Part shown: positions 43,166 through 51,092 of the stretch, in pieces | Position numbering within the stretch: the stretch's first letter is position 1 | Layout of the letters: every line of letters starts with the position of its first letter | Source: JADKIH01 sp964595205 | GTDB lineage: Bacteria; Bacteroidota; Bacteroidia; AKYH767-A; 2013-40CM-41-45 | Direction of reading: 5' to 3' | Assembly (NCBI GenBank): GCA_964595205.1 | Contig: CAZQOQ010000036.1 | Span: 62,001 to 126,000 of the forward strand | DNA length: 64,000 nucleotides | Notes under the pieces: generated by a model | Database searches by the model: none | The model's input: the letters and a program-made list of their open reading frames with translations, nothing else | What the model was told of the DNA's origin: nothing | Translations under genes and position numbers: made by a program

Positions 43166-44749
43166 ATGAAAAAAAATCTACTCAAAAAATTACTCTTCCT
43201 GTTGTTTATGATTCCTGCCTGTGCTGACAGTCAGGTTTTGTTTTCTGAGTCTTTCTCAAATGACACACTTCCGGCAGGCTGGACAAACGACAGCCTTGGA
43301 ATGCCTGCAAGGCATCTATGGATTTTTAATGATCAGTTTAACCGCGGCGTTTCGGGTGCCGGCTTCGATACACATTATGCTATCTTCGACAGCGATGAAG
43401 GAAGCGTGAATGACAATGTGGACGAAAACGTTGCACTTACAACACCTGATATTAATATTTCCGCGGCATCAGTTTCATTATTCCTCGATGTTGATCAGCA
43501 ATACAGGGGAGTTACCGGCACTACCGGGGGAACACGAGTGATCGAAATCAGCACGAACAGTGGCGCTACCTGGACGATAGTTGACACCAGCCAGAATGAT
43601 ATCGGATATCCGAATCCTGCCGCTCATACTTCTTATGATATTTCTTCTGTGTTGCCTGCTTCTAATTTAAAGGTTCGTTTTCATTACTATGGAAGCTGGG
43701 ACTGGTGGTGGGCAATCGATAATGTTGAAATTATTTCCGTTGCTCAATGCAGTGGTTTGCCTATAGCAGGCACTGCTGTTTCTGATGCCAACAATGTTTG
43801 TTCTTTTGACACCATCAACCTTTCCCTGAATGGAGAAGATCATCTGATTGGAATCGGTTTTCAATGGCAGTCTTCTCCCGACAGTATTAACTGGACGGAT
43901 ATATTAAACGACACAACTGAATTCGTTAACGTTTCACAACTGGCTTCTACTTATTACCGTTGTGCAGTGACCTGCAGCGGGCAGACTTCCTATTCGGTTC
44001 CGGTATTCGTTTCCCAGGATCAACCGTCGAACTGCTATTGTGTTGGCATATTTTCAACAGGTTGTGATATCCTCGACAAGGTCGTATTCAATTCGTTGTC
44101 AAATATTAATTCCGGCTGCAATGGAAACGTAAATAACTATATCAATTATCCGGATACGGGTACTGCTACAACCACTGTATATGCTGATAGTACCTATGAT
44201 CTCATTATCGCCTCCGGAGTAGGTTCCGGAAATCATGGCGCAGGTCTCTGGTTTGATTTTGATCATAATGGCGACTTCCGCGGACCCAATGAATTCTTCC
44301 ATATCTCTGACAGCATTCCGGAATTATCTTCTGACTTCATTACTTCGGTTTTAATACCATCGAATGCTTTCGGTACAACGCGGATGAAGGTTCGTTACGT
44401 TTATAATAATCCGGTGGACCAGACCAGCGATTGCGCATCATATACTTTTGGTGAAACGGAAGACTATTCAATTTACATTCTTAATAACAGTGTAAATATT
44501 GATAAGCTGATGACCGAAAATGTAAGGGTTTATCCTTCCCCGGCATCCGGTTATCTGAATGTTTCCGTTGGCATGCTGAAAGGCACTGTAATTATCAGCC
44601 TGTTCGATCAGACCGGTCGCTTGAGTTTGAATAGCCATACAGAAAATACCTACAGCCAGATCGATGTCAGCAGCCTGAGTCGCGGTATCTACTTTTTAAG
44701 AGTTGAAACCAAAGAGGGGGTTATTACGAAAAAGGTGGTGAAAGAGTAG
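43166..44749 (+). CDS. Secreted type IX cargo protein with GEVED domain
   Basis: A 527-residue secreted protein. It has a signal peptide (KLLFLLFMIPACADSQ), a cleaved-adhesin/MAM-like jelly-roll region (VLFSESFSNDTLPAGWTND to WWWAIDNVEII, residues 20-190), an Ig-like stretch, a GEVED domain near residues 330-445 (GLWFDFDHNGDFRG, GETEDYSIYIL), and a C-terminal type IX sorting domain (VRVYPSPASGYLNVSV to GIYFLRVETKEGVITKKVVKE). Export through the SprA translocon is expected. The binding target is unknown. It begins four bases after trhO but is probably not functionally linked. Confidence 0.88.
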   Translation: MKKNLLKKLLFLLFMIPACADSQVLFSESFSNDTLPAGWTNDSLGMPARHLWIFNDQFNRGVSGAGFDTHYAIFDSDEGSVNDNVDENVALTTPDINISAASVSLFLDVDQQYRGVTGTTGGTRVIEISTNSGATWTIVDTSQNDIGYPNPAAHTSYDISSVLPASNLKVRFHYYGSWDWWWAIDNVEIISVAQCSGLPIAGTAVSDANNVCSFDTINLSLNGEDHLIGIGFQWQSSPDSINWTDILNDTTEFVNVSQLASTYYRCAVTCSGQTSYSVPVFVSQDQPSNCYCVGIFSTGCDILDKVVFNSLSNINSGCNGNVNNYINYPDTGTATTTVYADSTYDLIIASGVGSGNHGAGLWFDFDHNGDFRGPNEFFHISDSIPELSSDFITSVLIPSNAFGTTRMKVRYVYNNPVDQTSDCASYTFGETEDYSIYILNNSVNIDKLMTENVRVYPSPASGYLNVSVGMLKGTVIISLFDQTGRLSLNSHTENTYSQIDVSSLSRGIYFLRVETKEGVITKKVVKE

Positions 44750-44997
44750 AACCAAGAGAGTAGAACCAAGAGCCAAGAACCAAGAGCCAAGAACCAAGAG
44801 CCAAGAAATATGAGTCGCTTGGTTCTTGATTGTTGATTGCTGATTGTTGATTGTTGATTGTTGATTGCTGATTGTTGATTGCTGTTTCTTGATTCTTGGT
44901 TCTTGGTTCTTGGCTCTTGGTTCTTGGCTCTTGGTTCTTGGTTCTTGATTCTTGGTTCTTGGCTCTTGGTTCTTGGTTCTTGTCTCTTGGTTCTTAA
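44749..44997. repeat. Inverted pair of tandem 7-bp arrays, units AACCAAG and TTGGTTC/TTGATTG
   Basis: The left arm (44749-44808) repeats AACCAAG/AGCCAAG. After ten bases the right arm (44819-44997) repeats TTGGTTC, TTGATTG and TTGGCTC. It uses the same unit as the array at 35.5 kb but is a separate locus. The last TTG of the right arm lies at the -33 position of the metH promoter. Confidence 0.93.
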
Positions 44998-45019
44998 TTC
45001 TAATTTTTTACTACATTTG
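44987..45019 (+). promoter_or_regulatory. Promoter of the metH riboswitch transcript
   Basis: TTG (44987-44989) is followed after 22 bases by TACATTTG (45012-45019), an exact -7 box. Transcription would start near 45025, just upstream of the SAM aptamer. Confidence 0.65.
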
Positions 45020-45052
45020 CATTTCGTTCTTTAAAATCCCCATTAGGGGTAA

Positions 45053-45169
45053 GCTTATCAGGAAAGGTGGAGGGAATGCGCCCTATGAAGCCTTGGCAAC
45101 CCATTGACCGTTAATCGCGGAAAAGAAGGTGCCAATTCGTTCTTCCGAAAAAACGGAAGTTAGATAAGT
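45053..45169 (+). promoter_or_regulatory. SAM-I (S-box) riboswitch aptamer
   Basis: Stem P1 is formed by CTTATC (45054-45059) and GATAAG (45163-45168). Between them are the conserved core GAAAGGTGGAGGGA (45062-45075), the GGCAACC-type segment TGGCAACCC (45094-45102), and GGTGCCAATTC (45128-45138). A local hairpin CTTCCG/CGGAAG (45142-45159) follows. This is the S-box consensus. With the terminator downstream it should shut off metH when S-adenosylmethionine is abundant. Confidence 0.93.
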
Positions 45170-45204
45170 CAGAGTGATATTCGAAAATTATAAAAACAGC
45201 ATAG

Positions 45205-45237
45205 AAAATCCCTTCTGACAACAGGAGGGATTTTTTT
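45205..45237 (+). terminator. Riboswitch-controlled terminator before metH
   Basis: AAAATCCCTTCTG and CAGGAGGGATTTT pair over 13 bp (one G-T pair) around ACAA, followed by further T residues. TCTGAC (45214-45219) in this hairpin can instead pair with GTCAGA (45168-45173) at the 3' edge of P1, giving a possible antiterminator that excludes P1 plus terminator. Confidence 0.85.
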
Positions 45238-45276
45238 ATTTACGGTATTAAAAACAAAACATTTAAACAGGAAAGA

Positions 45277-48200
45277 GTGAGCAACAAGAATTCAAACGAC
45301 CGACTGAGCCATTCAAAGCAGATAAAGCTCGAACTGGAAAAGAGAGTGCTGGTAATCGACGGCGCCATGGGTACGATGATCCAGCGTTATCGCCTCGATG
45401 AAGCCGGTTACCGGGGTGAACGCTTCAAAGACTTTACGCATTCACTAAAAGGCAACAACGATCTCTTATCGATAACGCGCCCCGATATCATTTCTGAAAT
45501 TCACCTGCAATACCTCGAGGCAGGTGCCGATATTATCGAGACAAATACCTTCAATGCGCAGCGAATTTCTCTGGCCGATTATCACATGGAGGAACTTGAC
45601 TATGAATTAAACCTCCAATCCGCACGCATCGCTAAAAATGCGGTTAAAGAATTCTCTGCTAATAATGAAAATGCTTCTCTCAGATGGGTCGCAGGCGCCA
45701 TTGGCCCGACTAATCGTACGCTTTCAATTTCACCCAATGTTAACGATCCGGCATTCCGTTCTGTTACCTATGACGAAATAGCATCCGCGTATGAGACGCA
45801 GGTACGCGGACTGATAGACGGTGGAGTGGACCTGCTTCTGGTGGAAACGATTTTCGATACCCTCAATGCCAAAGCAGCAATCTTTGCCATACTGAAGGTT
45901 TTTGAGGAAATGAAAATTCATCTGCCTGTAATGATTTCAGGAACCATTACCGATGCGAGCGGAAGAACATTGTCCGGCCAGACGGTCGAGGCATTTTTAA
46001 ATTCTGTTTCACACATCGACCTGCTGAGCATCGGTCTTAACTGTGCACTGGGTGCTAGGGAGATGAGGCCATACATCGAAGAACTCTCTGCGAAGGCGCC
46101 TTATTACGTCAGCGCCTATCCGAATGCCGGTTTGCCGAATCAGTTCGGAGAATACGACGAGACTCCTTCGGAAATGTGTCATCACCTTGGTGATTTTTTG
46201 AAGAGCGGATTTCTGAATATTGTCGGCGGTTGTTGCGGCACCACACCCGAACATATCAAAATGATTTCCGAAGTTGCCAGAACAATCACTCCAAGAAAGT
46301 TGCCGGTTGTTGAACCCTTTCTCCGGATCAGCGGCCTCGAAGCCGTGACCCTGCGACCCGATTCAAATTTCATGAACATCGGCGAACGCACCAATGTAAC
46401 CGGCTCCAAAAAATTTCTCAGGCTCATCCGCGAAAATAAATTTGAAGAAGCTTTGTCTGTCGCCCGCGACCAGGTCGATGGCGGCGCTCAGGCAATCGAC
46501 GTGAATATGGATGAAGGTATGCTCGACCCTCATCACTCGATGAAGACGTTTCTGAATTTCATCGCCTCCGAACCCGATATTTCCAAACTCCCGCTGATGA
46601 TTGACTCATCGAAGTTTGCCGTTATCGAAACCGGATTGAAATGTACACAGGGAAAACCCATCGTGAATTCCATTTCACTGAAAGAGGGCGAACAAGAATT
46701 TATACGTCAGGCTTCTCTTGTCAGAAAATACGGCGCAGCTGTCATCGTCATGGCTTTCGATGAAAACGGCCAGGCCGATACACTTGAGCGGAGGATAGAA
46801 ATCTGTTCGCGGGCATATAAAATACTTACCGAAGTGGTCGATTTCCCTCCGCAGGACATCATCTTCGACCCGAATATTTTCCCTGTCGCTACGGGAATGG
46901 AAGAGCACAGGAAGAATGCAACCGACTTTTTCGAAGCGACAAAGTGGATAAAGAAAAATCTTCCGCTCGCAAAAGTAAGCGGAGGAGTCAGCAATGTTTC
47001 ATTTTCATTTCGCGGTAACGACGTCGTCCGCGAAGCTATTCACTCTTCGTTCCTGTATCATGGAATCAGGGCGGGGATGGACATGGGTATCGTCAATCCC
47101 GGACAACTGCAGGTGTACGACGAGATTCCGCAGGATTTGCTCACAGCAGTCGAAGACGTTCTGCTCGACCGGAGAGACGATGCTACGGAACGCCTTCTCA
47201 ATCTCGCCGCAGGAATCAAAGGTCCTGGAATGCAGCGCGACGAAAAGGACAGTGCATGGAGAAACGAGCCTGTTGAGAAACGTCTTGCACATGCTCTCGT
47301 GAAAGGAATAACCGATTACATCGAAGAAGATCTCGATGAAGCCGTAAAAAAATACCCGAAGGCATTAAGCATTATTGAGGGTCCCCTGATGGACGGAATG
47401 AACATCGTCGGTGATCTGTTCGGCGCCGGTAAAATGTTTTTACCCCAGGTTGTGAAGAGTGCGCGTGTAATGAAAAAAGCCGTTGCATATATCACACCTA
47501 TTCTCGAAGCCGAAAAAAGCGAGTCCTCCAGGAAAGCAGGCAAGATCATCATGGCGACAGTGAAGGGCGACGTGCACGACATCGGGAAAAACATCGTCGG
47601 TGTGGTGCTCGCCTGTAACAACTACGAAATCGTCGACCTGGGTGTAATGGTTCCGGCAGAAAAGATACTCGAAGCGGCGAAGAAGGAAAACGCCGACATC
47701 ATCGGACTCAGCGGCCTCATCACCCCGTCGCTCGATGAGATGGTTCACGTTGCCAGTGAAATGAAGAGGCAGGAGTTCAGTATTCCCTTGATGATCGGTG
47801 GCGCAACTACTTCGAAAGTTCATACTGCCGTGCGAATCGAGCCTAACTATAATTATCCCGTAGTTCATGTAAACGATGCCTCTCGCAGTGTTTCAGTCGT
47901 AAGCAGCCTCCTTTCTGACGATCAGAAAGATGCTTTCATAGCCAAAGTCAGAGATGAAAATTCACGACTGAGGGAATATCATAAGAATGCGCGATCAAGT
48001 GCAGAAATTCTTCCCCTGGCCGAAGCAAGAAAGAACAGGTTTAAAATCGACTGGGATAATTTCCCTACACCGGAACCATCTTTTACCGGCATAAAGACCT
48101 TCAGCAATTATTCACTCGAAGAAATCGCTAAGTATATTGACTGGACACCTTTCTTCATCAGCTGGGAGATGAAAGGATCATATCCGAAAATTTTAAAGGA

Positions 48201-48999
48201 CCCTGTCAGGGGAGAGGAAGCGAGAAAACTCTATGACGATGCACAGAATATGCTTCTGGACATTATCAACGGAAAATGGATCACCGCAAATGCTGTGGTA
48301 GGCATTTTCCCGGCATTGTCTTCCGGTGATGACATCGAAATATATGACACGGACGGAAAGGTGAAGGCAGTCTTTCATACACTTCGCCAGCAGTCGCGTA
48401 AACCCGATGGACAGCCCAACGTTGCGCTTTCCGATTTCATACGACCGAAACCGGCTCTCAACGGAAGAGATGGGAAAAATAATGCGGGTACTGATTTCAT
48501 AGGTGCATTTGCATTGACCAGCGGCATCGGAATTGAAAAATGGATTCAGAAGTTTGAAAAAAATCACGACGACTATTCCTCCATTATGCTGAAGGCTCTT
48601 GCAGACAGGCTTGCTGAAGCCTTCGCTGAACTGATGCATGCACGCATTCGCCGTGAATTATGGGGATATGCAAAAGATGAAAACCTCGGCGTGGATCAGC
48701 TCATCAGGGAAGATTATAACGGTATTCGTCCCGCGCCTGGTTATCCGGCACAACCTGATCATACCGAAAAACAAACTCTCTGGAAATTACTTGATGTGCA
48801 AAATCAGACGGGTATCACGATCAACGAAAGTCTCGCCATGTATCCTGCCTCATCCGTCAGCGGTTTGTATTTCGCAAATCCTGAAGCCTATTATTTTGGC
48901 CTCGGAAAAATTGAGCGTGACCAGTTGGAAGATTATGCAAAGCGAAAACAATTCACCATAGAAACCATGGAGAAGTGGCTGAGACCGGTCCTTGTCTAG
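45277..48999 (+). CDS. metH: Cobalamin-dependent methionine synthase MetH
   Basis: Transfers a methyl group from methyltetrahydrofolate to homocysteine by way of cobalamin. At 1240 residues it has all four modules: a homocysteine domain with zinc ligands in VGGCCGTTPEH near residue 315, a pterin domain (FMNIGERTNVTGSKKF near 367), a cobalamin domain with the lower ligand His in KGDVHDIGKNIVG near 766, and the reactivation domain from about residue 920, with RPAPGYPAQPDHTEK. The start codon is GTG at 45277, after the terminator of the SAM riboswitch, so it is repressed by SAM. Confidence 0.97.
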   Translation: MSNKNSNDRLSHSKQIKLELEKRVLVIDGAMGTMIQRYRLDEAGYRGERFKDFTHSLKGNNDLLSITRPDIISEIHLQYLEAGADIIETNTFNAQRISLADYHMEELDYELNLQSARIAKNAVKEFSANNENASLRWVAGAIGPTNRTLSISPNVNDPAFRSVTYDEIASAYETQVRGLIDGGVDLLLVETIFDTLNAKAAIFAILKVFEEMKIHLPVMISGTITDASGRTLSGQTVEAFLNSVSHIDLLSIGLNCALGAREMRPYIEELSAKAPYYVSAYPNAGLPNQFGEYDETPSEMCHHLGDFLKSGFLNIVGGCCGTTPEHIKMISEVARTITPRKLPVVEPFLRISGLEAVTLRPDSNFMNIGERTNVTGSKKFLRLIRENKFEEALSVARDQVDGGAQAIDVNMDEGMLDPHHSMKTFLNFIASEPDISKLPLMIDSSKFAVIETGLKCTQGKPIVNSISLKEGEQEFIRQASLVRKYGAAVIVMAFDENGQADTLERRIEICSRAYKILTEVVDFPPQDIIFDPNIFPVATGMEEHRKNATDFFEATKWIKKNLPLAKVSGGVSNVSFSFRGNDVVREAIHSSFLYHGIRAGMDMGIVNPGQLQVYDEIPQDLLTAVEDVLLDRRDDATERLLNLAAGIKGPGMQRDEKDSAWRNEPVEKRLAHALVKGITDYIEEDLDEAVKKYPKALSIIEGPLMDGMNIVGDLFGAGKMFLPQVVKSARVMKKAVAYITPILEAEKSESSRKAGKIIMATVKGDVHDIGKNIVGVVLACNNYEIVDLGVMVPAEKILEAAKKENADIIGLSGLITPSLDEMVHVASEMKRQEFSIPLMIGGATTSKVHTAVRIEPNYNYPVVHVNDASRSVSVVSSLLSDDQKDAFIAKVRDENSRLREYHKNARSSAEILPLAEARKNRFKIDWDNFPTPEPSFTGIKTFSNYSLEEIAKYIDWTPFFISWEMKGSYPKILKDPVRGEEARKLYDDAQNMLLDIINGKWITANAVVGIFPALSSGDDIEIYDTDGKVKAVFHTLRQQSRKPDGQPNVALSDFIRPKPALNGRDGKNNAGTDFIGAFALTSGIGIEKWIQKFEKNHDDYSSIMLKALADRLAEAFAELMHARIRRELWGYAKDENLGVDQLIREDYNGIRPAPGYPAQPDHTEKQTLWKLLDVQNQTGITINESLAMYPASSVSGLYFANPEAYYFGLGKIERDQLEDYAKRKQFTIETMEKWLRPVLV

Positions 49000-49070
49000 A
49001 AAATTTCTCCCTGATAAAATCGAATTTTGAAAGAGTTTAATTTTCTATTCTCAAAATTAAATGCATCGCC

Positions 49071-49158
49071 CAATCAACGAATCAACGAATTAACGAATCA
49101 ACGAATTAACGAATCAACGAATTAACGAATTAACGAATCAACGAATCAACGAATTAAA
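49071..49158. repeat. Tandem 8-bp array, unit CGAATCAA/CGAATTAA
   Basis: About ten units of CGAATCAA or CGAATTAA. There is no complementary arm, unlike the array of the same unit at 16.0 kb. A small inverted pair (AATTTTGA and TCAAAATT, about 49023-49058) precedes it. It ends ten bases before the next gene. Confidence 0.9.
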
Positions 49159-49168
49159 GAATTGCCCA

Positions 49169-50197
49169 TTGAACAGCATATCCAAAAAGAAAGTCAATTA
49201 CCGTATCAGTGAAGAGTTGTTTATTTATCTGGAAGATTTCAGCCGGACTGCTGAGCTTCCGTTTTTTTACAGTGATCTGTTGAGGTATAATTATTCGATA
49301 CCGTTGACGAATAAGGCAGGTGAGGATACGCTTTGGGAGACGGTGTTTTTTCTGCCGGGAGAGACGGAAGAATTGAATCGCAAACTGGTAAAGACGTATG
49401 CCATGATGAAGGTGGAAGGCGACATGTCGCTGATGGAGCATCTGTATGTCGACCGCATTGATTATTGTCCTTTCGGAAATTCAAAACCCTTTCGAATCCG
49501 TATAAAAAACCAGTACAACGATAACTACGACTACTATTACGTAAAGCTAGCGGATGCATCGCGGGTATACGGTTTGGAATTTGAAGATATCCTTTCGCCG
49601 AACCGGATCAATTACATGGTAAATGCCGACACGCTGGTTGAAGAACACATCATCGGCATACCCGGTGATCAGTTCATCAGGTACAACCTGAAAGACCAGT
49701 CTGTGAATCATACCCGGCTCGCCAAGGAGTTCATTAAATTCAATGAGAGATGTTTTGTCAGGTTGCTGGGCGACATGCGTTCGTATAATTTTATCATCGA
49801 CATGACGGCTGATTTTGACGACACACAGTTTCGGTTCCGTGCTATCGATTTCGATCAGCAGTGTTATGAGGGGAGGAAGACTCTTTACCTGCCCCAATAC
49901 TTCAAAGAAAATAATCCGTATGTGGAGATGTGTATTAAATACATCAACCATGAAACTGTGCGGCAGTACCAGCTGGAAGAACGATTCCTGATGGCGAAGC
50001 GTGTCAAGACCGCCCGGTTCAGGCTGGCATCATTGCTCGAGGTAATGGAAGGCGACAACATTTCTCAAAAAGAAAAAATCATTCAGCTTAGGTCAGAACT
50101 TGCGGAACATTACAAGAAGGACTCATTTTTAAAATGCAAAAGTATGGGAAACATTATGAAAATGAGTTTGGAGATGCTGCTCGAGCATACGTACTGA
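49169..50197 (+). CDS. Conserved hypothetical protein with kinase-like motifs
   Basis: A 342-residue protein that I cannot assign to a named family. It begins with TTG at 49169; the first in-frame Met is near residue 79, so the start is uncertain. Visible motifs recall a divergent protein-kinase-like fold: a Lys in YYYVKLADASRVYGLEFED (residue 126), Glu pair in TLVEEHIIGIPG, a catalytic-loop-like GDMRSYNF with Asp202 and Asn207 in the D-x4-N spacing, and AIDFDQQ (Asp227) in the place of DFG. No glycine-rich loop is evident. No signal peptide or membrane segment. The gene stands alone between two repeat arrays. Confidence 0.6.
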   Translation: MNSISKKKVNYRISEELFIYLEDFSRTAELPFFYSDLLRYNYSIPLTNKAGEDTLWETVFFLPGETEELNRKLVKTYAMMKVEGDMSLMEHLYVDRIDYCPFGNSKPFRIRIKNQYNDNYDYYYVKLADASRVYGLEFEDILSPNRINYMVNADTLVEEHIIGIPGDQFIRYNLKDQSVNHTRLAKEFIKFNERCFVRLLGDMRSYNFIIDMTADFDDTQFRFRAIDFDQQCYEGRKTLYLPQYFKENNPYVEMCIKYINHETVRQYQLEERFLMAKRVKTARFRLASLLEVMEGDNISQKEKIIQLRSELAEHYKKDSFLKCKSMGNIMKMSLEMLLEHTY

Positions 50198-50367
50198 TCG
50201 CTTTGTTCTGGTTTGATTGATATAATTTTGATAGTTGCAGGTGGTTTATTGATTTTTGAAGTAGCTGGATGGTAACAAATTTTAACTTTTGCAATGCCCT
50301 AAGGCAATTTTGGAAATTTTACTTCAAAACAACTTTGACGAAAAAACTTGACTTGCCTCATTGATCC
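50198..50367. other. Gap before the repeat array, no gene seen
   Basis: AT-rich sequence between the kinase-like gene and the CCCAACCT array. I see no open frame, hairpin with a T-run, or exact TAnnTTTG box in it; together with the array the gene-free stretch is 304 bases. Confidence 0.5.
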
Positions 50368-50499
50368 AACTTCCCAACCTCCCAACCTCCCAACCTCCCA
50401 ACCTCCCAACCTCCCAACCTCCCAACTTCCCAACTTCCCAACTTCCCAACTTCCCAACTTCCCAACTTCCCAACCTCCCAACTTCCCAACCTCCCCCCA
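50368..50499. repeat. Tandem 8-bp array, unit CCCAACCT/CCCAACTT
   Basis: About sixteen units, ending three bases before the thioesterase ATG. There is no opposing arm. The unit is the same as in the right arm of the cysD-cysN array and the maeB-side array at 12.8 kb. Confidence 0.93.
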
Positions 50500-50501
50500 A
50501 A

Positions 50502-51020
50502 ATGGCCCTAAAACCCAAATCCCCCAAAGATTCCGAAGCAATAATTACAGAATTTGTTTTACCAAACGATACGAATACGCTTGGCAACCTGATGGGAGGA
50601 CGGCTGTTGCATTGGATGGACCTGGCTTCGGCAATTGCAGCGCACAGGCATTGCGGCAGGGTGGTGGTAACCGCGGCAGTTAATAATGTCTCTTTTTCCC
50701 AGCCGATCAAACTCGGAGAAATCGTTACCATGCATGCAAAATTATCGCGCGCTTTCAGTTCTTCGATGGAAGTAATCATTGAAGTGTGGGTTGAAAACAA
50801 TTCTACGGGAGAAAAGAAAAAATGCAATGATGCTATTTACACGTTCGTTGCAGTCGACCAGCTCGGCAATCCGATCCAGGTGCCTGAAATTGTTCCGGAG
50901 ACTGACGATGAGAAGAAACGTTACGATGCAGCTTTGAGAAGAAGACAGCTGTCGCTGATACTCGCAGGAAAGATGAAGCCGATGGAAGCAACAGAACTGA
51001 AGAAGCTTTTTACGGATTGA
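50502..51020 (+). CDS. Acyl-CoA thioesterase (hotdog fold)
   Basis: Hydrolyses acyl-CoA to free acid and CoA. From ATG 50502 the protein is 172 residues; the longer open frame from 50361 merely translates the repeat (PTSQPPNL units). The hotdog signature is NTLGNLMGGRLLHWMDLASAIAAHRHC with the Asp at the active site, followed by VSFSQPIKLGEIVTMHAKL. It is close to the YciA/cytosolic acyl-CoA hydrolase group. Substrate chain length is unknown. The repeat array replaces the normal upstream region, so no promoter is evident. Confidence 0.9.
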   Translation: MALKPKSPKDSEAIITEFVLPNDTNTLGNLMGGRLLHWMDLASAIAAHRHCGRVVVTAAVNNVSFSQPIKLGEIVTMHAKLSRAFSSSMEVIIEVWVENNSTGEKKKCNDAIYTFVAVDQLGNPIQVPEIVPETDDEKKRYDAALRRRQLSLILAGKMKPMEATELKKLFTD

Positions 51021-51092
51021 TTTGTAAAGAGAAGAATCTGGACAATAAAAGTTCACAGTCATTTATAAGGCATAAAGGCATCATTGTAGTAC

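Noticed and set aside
50299..50827. Minus-strand frames with GGWEVGRLG repeats
   Set aside because: Same artefact, at the CCCAACCT array; the plus-strand thioesterase explains the rest.
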